The position numbers and the translations under genes were made by a program. Source: Orientallactaga sibirica (taxonomy: Eukaryota > Chordata > Mammalia > Rodentia > Dipodidae). Taken from it: a DNA stretch of 64,000 bases. The stretch's first letter is position 1. Every line of letters starts with the position of its first letter. The DNA is taken from assembly GCA_036365145.1 (NCBI GenBank), contig JAEOAD010002231.1, forward strand, positions 1,302,001 through 1,366,000, in the 5' to 3' direction. A model generated the notes under the pieces. It saw only the letters and a list, made by a program, of their open reading frames with translations. It was not told the DNA's origin and searched no databases. Shown piece by piece: positions 1 to 11,868 of the stretch.

Positions 1-891
1 TAGTGTTTCAGGAAATGTTCATTGATGCTACTTGGCATGATGGAATGTGCATGCAAAGTGTGCATAATGTGTGTTCATAATGGTGAACTCTTGTGATGCA
101 ACGTGGCCAACCACTGCAAAAAATTCTGCTTCATTATGTTTGATTTTTAATTAATTTTTGATTGTTGCATGCTCAGAAACCATTTACTGTTGTCAAATAT
201 ATGATACATATGTGATCATGACCCACAGTTTAGCAAAACTGGGATTAAAGGATCCCTGAGATTGATGAGGAAAGTAAACCCAGAATATTTAAGATAATAT
301 AAGTAGAAGAAATAAACACAGAAACAGAAATTAAGTCTTAGCCATATATTTTCCCCCCCAAACATTTCACTTATACTTAGTCCTAAAGACAGAACAAGAC
401 ATATCCTTCTTTGCTCCAAACTCATGTTCAATTTTATGATACATAATAGTTTATGCACATGCCACATTCTACATAAGTCATTAAACATCTTCTGAATATC
501 CAGGAGAGCATGACAAAAAAAATAATAATCACTTTGGATTTTTGAGGAAGCTGAGTATTTCTACATAGAGAGAATTTAGCAAAAGCATCAAAATTAGTGA
601 AGTTTATTATGGACCAGAAGACTGACAAAGACATGAACTTACAAGTGTTTTCCTTGGCATACCATGAATGCAGATATTTTTCTTGAACTAATGAAAAATT
701 TTCATTGCTCAGGTCCACCAGAAAGAAAAGATGAACTGTTTCACAAAACAGACAGGATTCTATCGTTAGATATATTCAAGAGGTGGCTGCTGTGAATGCA
801 TTAGAGGTATCAGAGAAAGAACTTATATTAGTCTGAGTTCTCAATTGAAAGTAACAAATTAGTTACTCAAATAGCTTAAGTGAAAAAGAAT
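1..891. other. No gene or repeat recognised
   Basis: AT-rich sequence with short ORFs on the minus strand (216-488, 434-718) that show no domain, no bias and overlap each other. I see no SINE boxes, LTR ends or poly(A) tail here. Confidence 0.5.
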
Positions 892-1302
892 GAGCTGGGA
901 AGATGGCCTCAGCTAGTAAGAGTGCTTATTGTACAAGCACTAGGGCCTGAGAGGCCCTGACTCATCTTCAGTTCAACTCTCCAGCACCAATGAAACAGTG
1001 AGCATGGCCCAGCATGTTTGCAGCCCCAGTTCTGTGGGGAGTGGAGACCAGAGAATCACTGGGGCTCACAGGTCAGCCAGTGTTACCAACACAGCAATTC
1101 CTGGTTAGTGAGAGACTCCATCTCAAGGAAACATGTGGATGAGCAGTAGAGGAGGACATTCAACATTTTCTTTGGCCTCCACATGTGCACCCATGAGGCA
1201 CACAAGTACACATACACATACATGCACCACACATACGCATACCATGCCTCCCATTGTACACATGCCACACCACACACACACAAACACACACACACACAAG
1301 GG
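892..1302 (+). repeat. B3-type SINE with (CA)n tail
   Basis: The head reads gctgggaagatggc...agctagtaagagtgctt and is followed by a long body with gagagactccatctcaagg, cctccacatgtgcac and a CA-rich tail (1268-1300). This order fits the rodent B3 branch of tRNA-derived SINEs, not the short tSINE common elsewhere. It is diverged, so probably old. The 121-codon ORF over the CA tract (1133-1498) is a by-product of the repeat. Confidence 0.7.
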
Positions 1303-1647
1303 AAAAAAAGGAAAATCAAAAGAAATAAATTGGCTCAATATAATTGTGTATTTATGCCTAGGTGAATCTGAAAACTTATGTGTTATCCTCCCCCATTGCT
1401 CAGTTGTGCCTGTCATTCATGTGTTACCAAGAACTACCTCAACTGCTCAGTTGTGCCTGTCTTCTGGTTGGTTTCACAGTCAAGAACACCATTCCTGAGA
1501 TGATGGCACAGTGGGCAAGTTAGGGTCCAGGATTTTCACTGTGCTTGCTCCTCTTTCTTGATAGCATCAGCAATTGCTGGAGTTTACTCTAGCGGATCAC
1601 TTTCCCTGGGGTCAAGGACCTTACCTGATCCTACTGTAGCTAGGACA
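1303..1647. other. Unassigned, possibly LTR-flanking
   Basis: No gene seen. The last part may already belong to the LTR that follows, whose 5' edge is poorly defined. Confidence 0.4.
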
Positions 1648-1968
1648 GAGTATGGAGTAATGTTCCCCATGCCTTTATGTGTTTGTGATTAAGCCTCATA
1701 TATAATCCCCAACTGGTGCGTCTTTGGAGGTGGAACCTGGCTGAAGGAGATGTGTTGCCGCAGTGGGCCTTGAGGTGCAGTCTTGCTTGCCGTACTTCTG
1801 CTTCCTCCCTGCAGCTGTGGAAATGTGACATCTGATTTCTTCTTCCATGCTTTCCCCACCATGATGAAACTTCAACTCAAACCTGTAAGCTGGAAGTAAA
1901 CCCTTTCCTTCCCTAAGTTGCTTCTGTGTAGGTGTTTCATCACAGCAGCAAGAAAGTAACTTCTACAG
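1648..1968 (+). mobile_element. MaLR-type LTR, old
   Basis: Contains the ordered landmarks of ERVL-MaLR LTRs: a leading ...tgttccccatgcc...tgtgttt block, a ggaggtggaacctgg...ggagatgtgttg block, ccttccctaagttgcttct and a terminal gtaacttctacag. The internal sequence with gaaaactggtaccaaga follows directly, which fixes plus orientation. The 5' end is degenerate, so the start is approximate. Confidence 0.65.
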
Positions 1969-2535
1969 AAAACTGGTACCAAGAACGGAGGCTATTGCTG
2001 AGATAAACCAGACCATGTGACCATTTTCACTCTTTTGGAACTGGTTTATGGAGGGAATTGGAAAAGTTCTTTGGAGCAGAGGTTAATGGTCCATTCTGGT
2101 GATAATTTGATAGACTACAGTGCAGAGAGGAGTTGTGGAATATGGAGGCTTAGCTTATGAAGTTTCATAGGCAGGGGGAAGACATTATTGGAAACTGAGC
2201 TATAGGCAGTTCATGTGATATTTTGGCAAAGAGGCTGGCTGTGTTCTGCCCATGTCATGAAAGTTAACAAAGTTGAATTTAAAAGTAATTAACTGGCATG
2301 TTTGGTAGAGGAAAATACATATGGAGGATATGAAAATTATGGAATTCCACACAAGAAGAAATATCAACAGGTTCAGGTCCCAGACCCAGATCTGCAGCCA
2401 CTTCAGGTACAATTGTTTAAGCAATTACCTACTTGAGGATGAGCCAGCTGCTCTGCATTGGGACAATGGAAGAAGGCTGATTCTTTTAGAAGGAGGGGAC
2501 CTGAAGAAAAATGCTGAAGGACTTTCCTGATGTCC
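1969..2535 (+). mobile_element. MaLR internal sequence, decayed
   Basis: Starts at a primer-binding-like actggtaccaaga just after the LTR and runs through tcttttggaactgg and gaggcttagcttatgaagttt. These can be lined up with the internal regions at 16168-17393 and 46302-47104. Where those two keep an ORF, this copy has an in-frame stop within its first few codons. No polypurine tract or 3' LTR is seen; a tSINE begins 37 bp later. Confidence 0.6.
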
Positions 2536-2571
2536 AAGGTCAGGCTTCATCTCAACATTAAAAAAAAATGT

Positions 2572-2732
2572 GGGCTGGAGAGACGGCTCAGTGGTTCAGG
2601 CACTTGCCTGCAAAGGCTAATGACTGGGGTTCAATTTCCCAGTACCCACATAAAGCCAGATCACAAAGTGGCACATGTATCTGGAGTTTTTGGGGGGTTT
2701 TTTGTGCAGTGGCTAGAGGTCCTGGGGTGACC
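2572..2732 (+). repeat. tSINE
   Basis: gggctggagagacggctcag head, diverged B box (ggttcaatttc) and a body interrupted by a G/T run near 2690. The usual CT tract and (AATA)n tail are missing, so it is 3'-decayed. Confidence 0.8.
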
Positions 2733-2981
2733 AAAGAAGCAAGGGTCCAATGTCAGCAAAGGACAGCAGCAGCAACAACAGGGTAGGTTCACTCACCAGA
2801 AAAGAGGGGAGGCAGGCAAAAGTAGCACTACTTTCCCTTCAGACTTCTTTACATCTGCACCACTGCCACAAGGGGCCACTCAGTTGGGGACTGTCCACCC
2901 TCTCAGTTAATCTTCTCAGAAAATACCCTCATATACCTGTCCAAATGTGTATCTCTTACTTAATTCTTTTTTTAAAAAAAT

Positions 2982-3146
2982 GGGGCTGGAGAGATGGCTT
3001 AGCGGTTAAGGTGCTTGCCTGTGAAGCCTAAAGACCCATGTTCGACTCTCCACATCCTGCAGAAGCCAGACACACAAAGGTGAGGCAAGTGCAAGGCTGC
3101 ACATGCTCGCTCGCTCGCTCACTCACACTACCTCTAAAATGAAAAG
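2982..3146 (+). repeat. tSINE, variant body
   Basis: Good A box (tggcttagcgg), then an unusual body with gaggcaagtgcaaggctgcac and a (GCTC)n stretch in place of the common central part. It stands 8 bp from an oppositely oriented tSINE. Confidence 0.8.
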
Positions 3147-3154
3147 GGGGGGGT

Positions 3155-3390
3155 TGTTTTAAATATTTTATTTATTTACTTACTTATTTATTTATTTCTA
3201 AAAAAGAGAGAGGAAGGGGCCAATTGTGAGAGAGAATGCATGTACCAGGGCCTCTAACCACTGCAAATGAACTCCCGATGCATGTGCCGCCACCTTGTGC
3301 ATCTGGCTTATGTGGGTAGTGAGGAATCAAACCTGGGTCTTTAGGCTTTGCATGCAATTCCCTTAACCACTAAGCCATCGCTCCAATCCT
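3155..3390 (-). repeat. tSINE
   Basis: Reads in reverse: T-rich (TTTA)n tail at the left, catctggcttatgtgggt in the body, and taagccatcgctccaatcc as the reversed head at the right. Forms an inverted pair with the copy at 2982-3146. Confidence 0.85.
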
Positions 3391-4766
3391 CTTATTTGAT
3401 TCTTGATCTAACTGACAAGTGGCATTAACCATCACTCCTCCTAAATCCAGTGGACTGAGATTTGCCAGGAAAAATTCAAGATGTTATCAGCACAAGAAGA
3501 GGAGAGAGATTTGGGAGAGAGGAAAATCACAGCTATCATTTAATAACAAATCTAAGTGGGATAGTAGGCAGGCCTGCAAAAGTTTTAGAGCCTCGTCAGT
3601 TAATACTGTATTTATTTCTAAATTACACTTGATAACTCAGCAGCAAAGTGTTCTATTATTTAAAGCCAAACTCTTTTAGCCTTTTAGATACTTAGTCCCT
3701 TAGATGTCTAGTAAAATCAACATAGGAAGTAAATGAGTCAAGTACTAGCCTCCCTCTGTAGAACGTTTATAGACAGAAACCAGAGGTATGCTGGTAAAAT
3801 AGCTCTCTGAAAAAAAATCAAGCCCTAATTTATCATATATCCTCTGATTCCTGTGGTACAAATACCTTCCTAATGGCCAATTTCAAGTTATCAACATGAA
3901 ACCACTGCACCCAGTGTTGGTACAAGATGAAAAGTGCACATTCGTCTCCGTTGAGCCAGTGCCATCCAGCTATCACTCGCCACATAACAAGATAACATAA
4001 CAAATGTTCCCAAGCCTGTGAACAATGATATCAGGTGATGAGTCCACTTTTTCCCATTTTCACTTGAGGACATGGTAAATATATATATATATGGTTTTAA
4101 AATTCAGCATAAAATTAATTATATCAATCTCCTTATAGTAGATACTATTAAATATATCAGTGGATATTTCAACAAGACATCAAATTCCTAGTGAGATTTC
4201 ATTCATAGTGTTAGATTTGGGTTAGCTTAAATGAAAACAGAAACATGGCTACTTAACAGCTACTTATGATGCCTCCAGCCGTCTTTGAAAAGCCCAAATG
4301 TCAGCTTCCTTTCTACCTAAGAAAAGCTACTAAATGTTGACAATAAGAAAACACCCAATCTTAATAGGGAATATAATATGTTTATTACAGTGTACCAATG
4401 ACTTGCCTTATTTTGAATAAATGTGTAAGACCCCATGAAAACACATACAACTATGTAACAATGCCATGTGAAAGACATGAAGCAAAAGGGAAGGAAATAA
4501 TGTGGTGCTCAGAAACTGAAGAAAAGGTTCATTCCTTACAGTATGCTTCTCAAAAAGCTCCTGGTCATTTCCTCCACCTCTGTCTCATTTCAAACTTCAA
4601 GTATCCTAAATGCCAGATATATAAAAATGTCAATTATTTAAAAGGAATTACTTTTTAAATACTGCACAATAGAACATAGCTAAATCGATCTTTCTTTGCA
4701 TATGGCATCTTGTTTGATTTTTAGAAATTAATTTTGTCCTCACCATTGCAACCGCAAGTATTTAAA
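3391..4766. other. Single-copy DNA, no feature recognised
   Basis: AT-rich; a short (TA)n at about 4080-4091. ORFs of 86, 60 and 86 codons are scattered on both strands without recognisable motifs. Confidence 0.45.
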
Positions 4767-4844
4767 TTTTTTTTCAGTGCTGAGGATCAAACCCAGAGTT
4801 TTACGACTGCTAGCCCAGTTACCACTGAGTCAGATCCCCAACCC
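4767..4844 (-). repeat. ID-type SINE, short
   Basis: Reverse complement starts gggttggggatctgactcag and has the B-box-like gggtttgatcctcagca followed by an A-rich tail. This is the short BC1-like ID form, lacking the longer tSINE body. Confidence 0.6.
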
Positions 4845-4882
4845 ATATTTAACTATTTTTGAACTTTAAAAAGCCAAGTCAA

Positions 4883-5047
4883 GGGCTAGAGAGCTGGGTT
4901 AGCTGTTAAGGTGTTTGCCTGCCTGCTAAACCTGAGGACCCAGGTTTGATTCCCTAATACCTAGGTAAGCCAGATGCACAAGGTGGCATGTGTGTCTGGA
5001 GTTCCTTTGCAGTAGCTGGAAGCCCTGGTGCTCCCATTCTCTCTCCC

Positions 5048-5079
<32 letters not shown>

Positions 5080-5150
5080 ATGCGCGTGCTTTCTCTCTTT
5101 CTATCTGCCTCTTTCTCTCAAATAAATAAATGAAAATAAACATTAAAAAA
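4883..5150 (+). repeat. tSINE
   Basis: Complete from gggctagagagctgggttag to a long (CT)n tract and aataaataaatgaaaataaac tail. A B1 in the same orientation starts 6 bp after its tail. Confidence 0.9.
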
Positions 5151-5156
5151 CAATTT

Positions 5157-5300
5157 GCTGGGCATGGTGGCAAACTCCTTTAATCCCAGCGCTTGGAAAA
5201 CAGAGATAGGAGGATCTCTGTGAGTTCAAGGTCACCCTGAGACTACATAGAGAATTCCAGGTCAGTTTGGGCTAGAGTGAAACCCTACCTGAAAAAAATA
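5157..5300 (+). repeat. B1 SINE
   Basis: gctgggcatggtggc...tttaatcccagcgcttgg left part and gagactacatagagaattcc right part, A-rich end. Directly follows a tSINE tail. Confidence 0.9.
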
Positions 5301-5678
5301 AAGGAAAAATCAAGTCAATATTTGGAAATAGTGGTAGTTAACCCTTGTGTATCCCTTGCTTTGTCCCAGGCATTCCTCTATTTGCTCTCATATGACTGGT
5401 ACATTCGTTCAACAAGCAGTATTACAGTACACCAAACTGTAACCTACAGACCCATTCAGTGGGTTCCAGGAAGGCAACCTAACAAGTAAGGCCCAGACCA
5501 GGGTCAGCAGCTGAAGCCAAGTCATAGGATGAATAAAAGCAACAAGTAATGAGAAGGCCAGACCAGACCCTTTCTTGTCTGTTTTAAGCTGCTTGGTTCC
5601 CTTGCTTTACTTAGGCTGTGCCTAGATCAAATACAGAGTGTCTTTGTTAAAAAAAAAAAAAAAAAAATTAGAAATGTT
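5301..5678. other. No feature recognised
   Basis: Single-copy sequence ending in a run of 18 A (5650-5667) just before the next tSINE; the run may be part of that insertion's target or an old tail. Confidence 0.4.
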
Positions 5679-5828
5679 GGGCCAGAGAGAAATGGCTGAG
5701 TGGTTAAATCACTTGCCTGCTAAGCCTCAGGACCCAGGTTCAATTCTCCAGTATCCACATAAGCCAGATGAACAAGGTGACACATGCATCTGGAGTTCGT
5801 TTGTAGAGGCTAGAAGCCCTGACGTGCC

Positions 5829-5884
<56 letters not shown>

Positions 5885-5921
5885 TCTTTCTCTCAAATAA
5901 ATAATTTTTAAAAATTAAAAA
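5679..5921 (+). repeat. tSINE
   Basis: Head gggccagagagaaatggctgag carries one extra A; long (TC)n 5832-5878 and caaataaataattttt tail. Followed within 10 bp by another tSINE in the same orientation. Confidence 0.9.
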
Positions 5922-5930
5922 TGTGAATCT

Positions 5931-6142
5931 GGGGCTGAAGAGATGCCTTAGTGGTTAAGGCATTTGCCTGCAAAGCTAAAGGATCCCAGTTCGATTCTCC
6001 AGGACCCACGCTAGCCAGATGCACAAGTGGGCACATGCATCTGGAATTCGTTTGCAGTGTCTGGAGGCCTTGGTGCACCCATTCTATCTCTCTGCCTCTT
6101 TCTCTCTCTAAATAAATAAATTAATTAAATATATTTTTAAAA
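5931..6142 (+). repeat. tSINE
   Basis: Head ggggctgaagagatgcctta, B box ggttcgattc changed to agttcgattc, tail aaataaataaattaattaaat. Second member of a tandem pair with 5679-5921. Confidence 0.9.
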
Positions 6143-6480
6143 CGTGAATCTGAATGGGTGGACTTAAAAACATGCTATAGGAAAGGTATTTTTTGAAGAA
6201 ACTATAAACCTCAAAAAAATTTTTTTAACTATGACCTGCTAAATTTGTTTCAAAACTTAAAATTATAGGGGGAAAATGTCACAAATAAAGTCAAAAGACA
6301 AGGACAAATTTGAATAAAATGTCTTACAGTGCAGATTGCTTATTAAAAATTTCTTATAAATCACATATTTTAGGAAGGGGTGGAAGGAAGGAGGAGAGAG
6401 ACAAAAAGAAAAAATAAAGACAAAAATTGAGCAAAAAGCAATCACAAAGTTTTCATGATTTTAATATACATGACTTAGTA
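6143..6480. other. No feature recognised
   Basis: A/T-rich single-copy sequence between two tSINE insertions. Confidence 0.45.
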
Positions 6481-6499
6481 TTTAAAAATATAAACATCA

Positions 6500-6726
6500 G
6501 GCTGGAGAGATGGCTTATTGGTTAAGGTGCATGCCTATGAAGCCTAAGGATGCAGGTTCGATTCTCCAGGTCCCACAAAAGCCAAATGCACGTGGTGGCT
6601 CTTGCATCTGGAGTTCGTTTGCAATGGCTGGAAGCCCTGGCATGCTTATTCTCACTCTCTATCTCTCTCTCTCCCTCTCTGACTCTAATAAATAAATAAA
6701 AATAAATCTTAAAATAAAAAGAATAG
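6500..6726 (+). repeat. tSINE with perfect 19 bp target duplication
   Basis: Body is intact with A box tggcttattgg and B box ggttcgattc. The 19 bp tttaaaaatataaacatca stands immediately before (6481-6499) and again after the tail (6727-6745). The duplication proves L1-type target-primed insertion and gives exact ends. Confidence 0.95.
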
Positions 6727-6745
6727 TTTAAAAATATAAACATCA

Positions 6746-7505
6746 TTCAATTTGAAAATTCACATGCACAACACAACAATAGAAGTATGCCCCTTTGGCC
6801 TACTCACTTAAAAATGAAAATAAATCTGTCAGTGAGCATGTGGTGGGAGATTATTTATGCAACTTTTCTCAAGGACAATTTAGTAAAACATCATGATTTC
6901 TAAGACATATCTCTTCTCTAGCTTTGCAAATTGATCAGAATTGGAATCCAAAATTTTTGAAATCAATGAAGAAACAAGCCACACTAAAATGTTCCTACAG
7001 GACTGATGCTGTCGCTGATCATATGGGGAAATGTGAGATTTCCTGACATCTGACAGATCACAGTCCACTTGGCAGAATGTTTATGAACAGTGCTAATAAC
7101 AAATTCGGAGCTTGCTTTGATCCATGACTCTCTTGAATCAGTTTTGCCTCTGCCCTCTTTCAGGCTGATCATTCTAAGGAAACCAAGTCCATTCAACACC
7201 AGCACTCCACAATCTATACTGAGCAAACCATGCCAGGGAACAGGGAGAAGAGAAAGAGCAAGACAAAGTGACGGGATCGCCAAGCACTGCCGAAGTTTAA
7301 AAATAGCATTCAGGGGTAAGGAAGAGAAAGGTTAGGAGTCAGAAGTGGGCAGAATTATTTGATCTGGATTCAGATATTAGAAGAGGGTTCATAAGGTCCT
7401 TGGCACTAATCTATAACTACCCACAGAGCCAGGAAAGAGGATCCTGCATCTCAAGTGGCTCTCTTGTTCATGTCTCGAATGTCACACAATCAGGAATCTC
7501 CCTTA
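6746..7505. other. Single-copy DNA, no feature recognised
   Basis: Two opposed ORFs of 99 (minus, 6984-7283) and 81 codons (plus, 7090-7335) overlap; neither shows a recognisable domain, and opposed pairs like this are common by chance. Confidence 0.45.
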
Positions 7506-7517
7506 AAAGTTCTGGCA

Positions 7518-7669
7518 GGGGCTGCAGTGATGGCCTAGTGGTTAAGGTGCTTGCCTGCAAGGTCAAAGGACCCAGGTTCGATTCCCCAGGACCCATGTAA
7601 GCTAGATGCACAAGGTGGTGCATGCGTCTGGAGCTCATTTGCAGCAGCTGGAGGTTCTGGCAGGCCCAT

Positions 7670-7728
<59 letters not shown>

Positions 7729-7775
7729 CTCCTCTACCCCCCTCTCTCTAAATAAAAATAAATAAATCTTTTTAT
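7518..7775 (+). repeat. tSINE with (TATC)n expansion
   Basis: Flanked by the 12 bp repeat aaagttctggca (7506-7517 and 7776-7787). The CT tract has become a clean (TATC)n array of about 14 units (7673-7728), a likely length-variable microsatellite. Confidence 0.92.
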
Positions 7776-7787
7776 AAAGTTCTGGCA

Positions 7788-9206
7788 TTTTGGCCTATAG
7801 GTATATTTACTCCAAACTTTTGTTTAAATTTACTCTTTCCTTTTTTCACTGTCATCTGATGGACTAATAGCCATGAACCAACAGGCTTGGCATGCTAGAA
7901 CAATCTTCTAATGAGTGGCAAACATTCAGCGTAGCCAGAGGTTGGCTATACTAAATACTATACCACCTATTATCATTTTATATGTAATCTATTATCCTGG
8001 AAACCAACAAAGGGACACACATCTAACTGTGAGAAAGGCTCCTCTTCAGAGACAGTCACTTCAAATTGAGTACCGTGAAAGCTGTCAGTTGTCCATGTTT
8101 ACACCACATGTGACAACTTAGACCAAACACAAAGTGTGAAACTGGGAATACCAGATGGCATTTTAAAACCATGCTGGAGCATAAATCTTACCATAGTTTA
8201 AAAAAATGAAAAGAAATAATCATTTTTTTCAAGCAACTATTGTGCTTAGCCTGTGTGCTAGTCATATAAAATATCTTATGAATAGAAATGTAATTTATAC
8301 AAAATCAAATCATGTAACCAAGCAAATAAGCTCCTAATGCAAACACCTTTATATTCCCAAACCCTGACAACCTGACATTAAATATTATTGCAAAGTACTT
8401 TTGGCTCAGTTTTGACTTCCAACCTTTGAGGAAGGTTGTTGGATCCCACTTAAAAGGATGACTATCCTCTGAGGGGGAAGACCACAATACCACAAGAAAC
8501 AAGAAAAAATGCAACCATCAATTATCTTACAACATTTACTAAAGATGGGAGAGGTTTCATAATAGTGTGGTAGCTGTTGGAGTCCTGGTGCGGTTTCTCC
8601 TTTATCTGTTTATTTGCCTAAGGTATACGGGTACATGTTTCCCACCAACATGGTTTCCTGGGGGACCCAGGAAAATTTCTAACTAGGACTACCCCTCTCG
8701 ATGGAAAACTATATGCTTTATCTTCCATTGGTCATCAAAAAACAAAAAGGAATTGAAATTTTGTTTTGGTCTTCTAGAAAGATAGTCTACAGCTTTGGGA
8801 ACTTGGGAAAGGTCTGTTTTTTGTTCTCTATTTGCTGTTACACAAAACCCCTCTTTGCCTTCATGTCACTAGTAAGGCCGAGTAGGGATTAGCACAAAGT
8901 GGAGCCGGTTCTGGCACCCGTGGAGGAGAGAACCAGCCCCAATATTAAATGTTTGGGAAACTATTCTCATAACAAAAGAAGTCAAGGAATTTAGATATAT
9001 TGTGCCTTCAGAAAGACAGGTTGAGGAAAGAGATATGCCCATGTTCCTAAGAGGTTGGGATGGTGATTGACAGGCAGAACCTGTCAGCCATATGCATACA
9101 AGTGAAGCAAACCTGACTCTAAAGGGAGACAGTTCTGTGAGCTGCCGCCCTCTGACTCCCTGGGACTCTCCTGGGGCACGGACCCTGAAGACGGACTGCA
9201 GCACTT
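7788..9206. other. Single-copy DNA, no feature recognised
   Basis: The longest ORF (111 codons, minus, 8869-9204) has no motif I recognise. No repeat ends or poly(A) tail seen. Confidence 0.45.
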
Positions 9207-9345
9207 TTGATTTCGTGGCTGTGGCTCTCTGAGCCCAGGTTTCCTTGCCTGGAAATTAATAATAGCATCTACCTCCTTAAGTTTTTAGTGAGGAGTAATC
9301 TTTACCCATACATAACATGCATGGTACATCGCATGTGCTGTGTAT
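9207..9345 (+). repeat. MIR relic
   Basis: ctctctgagcccaggtttcc followed by a degenerate aaattaataatagcatctacc and gtgaggagtaat matches the core order of mammalian MIR elements (...tctctgagcctcagtttcc...). Old and diverged. Confidence 0.55.
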
Positions 9346-10772
9346 TCACTGTAAACACCTACTGCTCTATTTCCATGAGGAGTAAGAAGCTTGGAGATTA
9401 ACCCAAAGTGATGAAATTGACATAAGATGTTGACTAGAATGAAAAGCAGTACTACTGGGGACCAGGTTATTTTAGCCTTCAGCGGTATCCTTCCTTATTT
9501 GTTGGTAGTTAAGACAATCTTTTCATAGTTGGTGGGTCACTGTCTTGCTAGGGCGAGGCAGATGGCCCGCTGAACCTTTGCAGCCAGCTCATTCATAGTA
9601 ACAATATGACCACCGGCTCCACAGGCAGAGTTTTTTTTTTTCCCTCATGGCAGCACACACACAAAAACCCTCCTCCTGTCAAGGTCAATGTTGTTTCACT
9701 TGCATGCATATGGTCTACAGATCCTGCCATCTACCAGTCAATGAACATGTGGAGGTAGGAGTACAGGCAGCTTGTGTGTCTCTGAATCCTGAGCAAGCTC
9801 CGTTTGTCTCTGCAGTCCATGTCAGTCAATAAAATTAGATCCTTACATCCCCCTTTTCTTCAAGGCTTTTAATGAGTTACATATTCATTGTTTTAAGAAG
9901 CTCACTGAGGCAACAACACAGCTTGTGGGCAGAAGAAAGAACAGCTCGGGCTGGGCTCCGATGCTGTAAGGACGTGGTGATAGGCTGTAACCTCAAACAC
10001 TCCTGAACCCTTCTGAACGAGGTGGGAGTCGGTCTGCTGAAAGAGCGCAGGGTCCCATCTGAGGAAGCCGCACTGTGAAGACAGATGTGGCTCAGTGGGT
10101 GTCTAAACCCTGCAGATCCTTGACATTTGCAGATTCAGCTATTTACAGTAGGCCATTGGGGTGAAACATCAGCGGTCTGTACCGTGCATTCGTTCAGAAT
10201 TCTGCAAGGCTGGAGCTCCTGAGTGACCACACAGTCAGTGAGAGAACACAGTTGCAGCCCACCTAAGTGAAGTTCAACACAATGTCAGGATTGGAATAGC
10301 TTATTGTATACATTGGAGAGCAGAAAGAGATGCTATTAATAATTGTGAGAGGACAACAGGCATAATCTTGAATCTGTCTTGAGAATAAGAAGTCCATACG
10401 GTCACTCTACCCAACATCCAGTTTTAGGATGCTCTATTAGCATAAGCCTTATCTTTAACTACTTGTAAAGAAATGACTTTTTTTTTTAATTTAAAGTAGC
10501 ATTCAAGTAAGACATTAATTTTTAATTGACTTGTATGAAGGCTTATGGACAAAATGGATAATTGTAGGAAGCCAAGATATTAGGAAAATATTTCCATTTT
10601 GGAGTCATGAAAGTCTTTGCCCTAGAGTCTTTCTGACACTCCCAAGTGTCCCCGAAGGGTCACACTGCACATACATCTAAAGACTGTGTGTCCTAACCCC
10701 ATTTCCATCACATTAGTCCAGGGCACTCACCTAGCAAGGCGACCACCTGAGTTCAACTCTAAACAATGGCAT
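9346..10772. other. Single-copy DNA, no feature recognised
   Basis: Slightly GC-richer between 9900 and 10100. No ORF above 61 codons, and no repeat recognised. Confidence 0.45.
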
Positions 10773-11132
10773 TGTTGTAGTTAACTTTGTGTTGCTAGAC
10801 TAAAACATCCACCCAAAGCAGCTGGTGGGAGGAAAGGATTTAGTTTGGTTTACAACCCCAAGGTAAATGTCACAATGGCAAGGGAAAGCATGGCATGAAC
10901 AGAGATTAGACATCACCTCTGCCACAACAGATAGAAAACAGCAGCAAGAGAATGAGCCGATTCTGGTAAAGGGAAGCTGGCTATAACACCCCTAAACCCA
11001 TTCCCAGCTGGCTATAACACTCCTAGGCCCACCTCCTCCAGCAAGGTTCCACTTCCCAATTGCCACCAGCTGGGGCCACCAGCATTCAAAAGGCATGAGT
11101 TGATAATTGGACATCTGACTCAAACTGCCACA
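10773..11132 (-). mobile_element. Solo MaLR-type LTR
   Basis: 360 bp bounded by TG...CA: tgttgtagttaactttgtgt at the left and caaactgccaca at the right. The reverse strand starts TGTGGCAGTTTGAGTC. Same subfamily as the nested solo LTR at 47394-47748 (tgttgtagtcagctt...ctgccaca). No matching 5 bp duplication was seen at these exact borders. Confidence 0.75.
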
Positions 11133-11321
11133 AGCTCCAGGGTTTGAAAGGATTTGTTAACTAAAACAAATGGTCAAATGGGGAACTTGGTGATAGTGAG
11201 TTCTTACAACATTAATTGGCTATTTGATACTTAGAAAATTTTGGAAGCAGTAGCATCATGTGAGCCCTACAAAGGCTTCTGATGAGAGGAAATAGAAAAA
11301 TAATTAGCACATGCCAAACCG

Positions 11322-11452
11322 TCCGAGTGTGTCAGGCAGGATGCTGCATCCTTTGACTTCATCCTCCAGCTCCGTGTGGGGGATGTTATCCCCATTTAGC
11401 AGCTTGGGAAATCAGACAGTTTGCGTAACTTGCTTGAGGAGACATTTATATT
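11322..11452 (-). repeat. MIR relic
   Basis: Reversed MIR order: tgtcaggcaggatgctgcat, ttatccccatttagcag and cagtttgcgtaacttgc. Diverged. Confidence 0.5.
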
Positions 11453-11653
11453 TTTAGCAAATGTTTTTACACCATCATGGCAGGAAGCAGGCTTAAAGTA
11501 GGCAGCAGAAAAGCAACTTCCATCTTCTCCTTACCTGGGAGGTGAAGAGGTCTCAATGTTTGGCTGCCACTGGGGACCCACCACCATCATTCTACTAGGT
11601 GGTGACTAAATTCTAGAGGCAAACATTAGGACTTTCCTAACTGGAGGTTGTGA

Positions 11654-11868
11654 TTTTTTTTAACATTCTCTTTCTTTATTTATGAAACAGAGAGAGAAAG
11701 AAGCAGATAGAGAGAGAATGAGTGTGACAGGTCCTCTAAGCCACTGCAAACGAATTCCAGATGTATGTGCTAACTTGTGCATCTGGCTTACGTGGGTTCT
11801 AGAAAACCAAACCTGGGTCCTTGGCTTCTCAGGCAAGCACCTTCACCTCTAAGCCATCTCTCCAGCCC
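11654..11868 (-). repeat. tSINE
   Basis: Reversed copy with T-rich tail at the left and taagccatctctccagccc at the right. Near-repeats ggttgtgattttt / ggctgtgattttt on the two sides look like its target duplication. Confidence 0.9.

Noticed and set aside
1133..1498. 121-codon ORF rich in Thr and His
   Set aside because: It comes from the (CA)n tail of a B3 SINE; low-complexity translation only.
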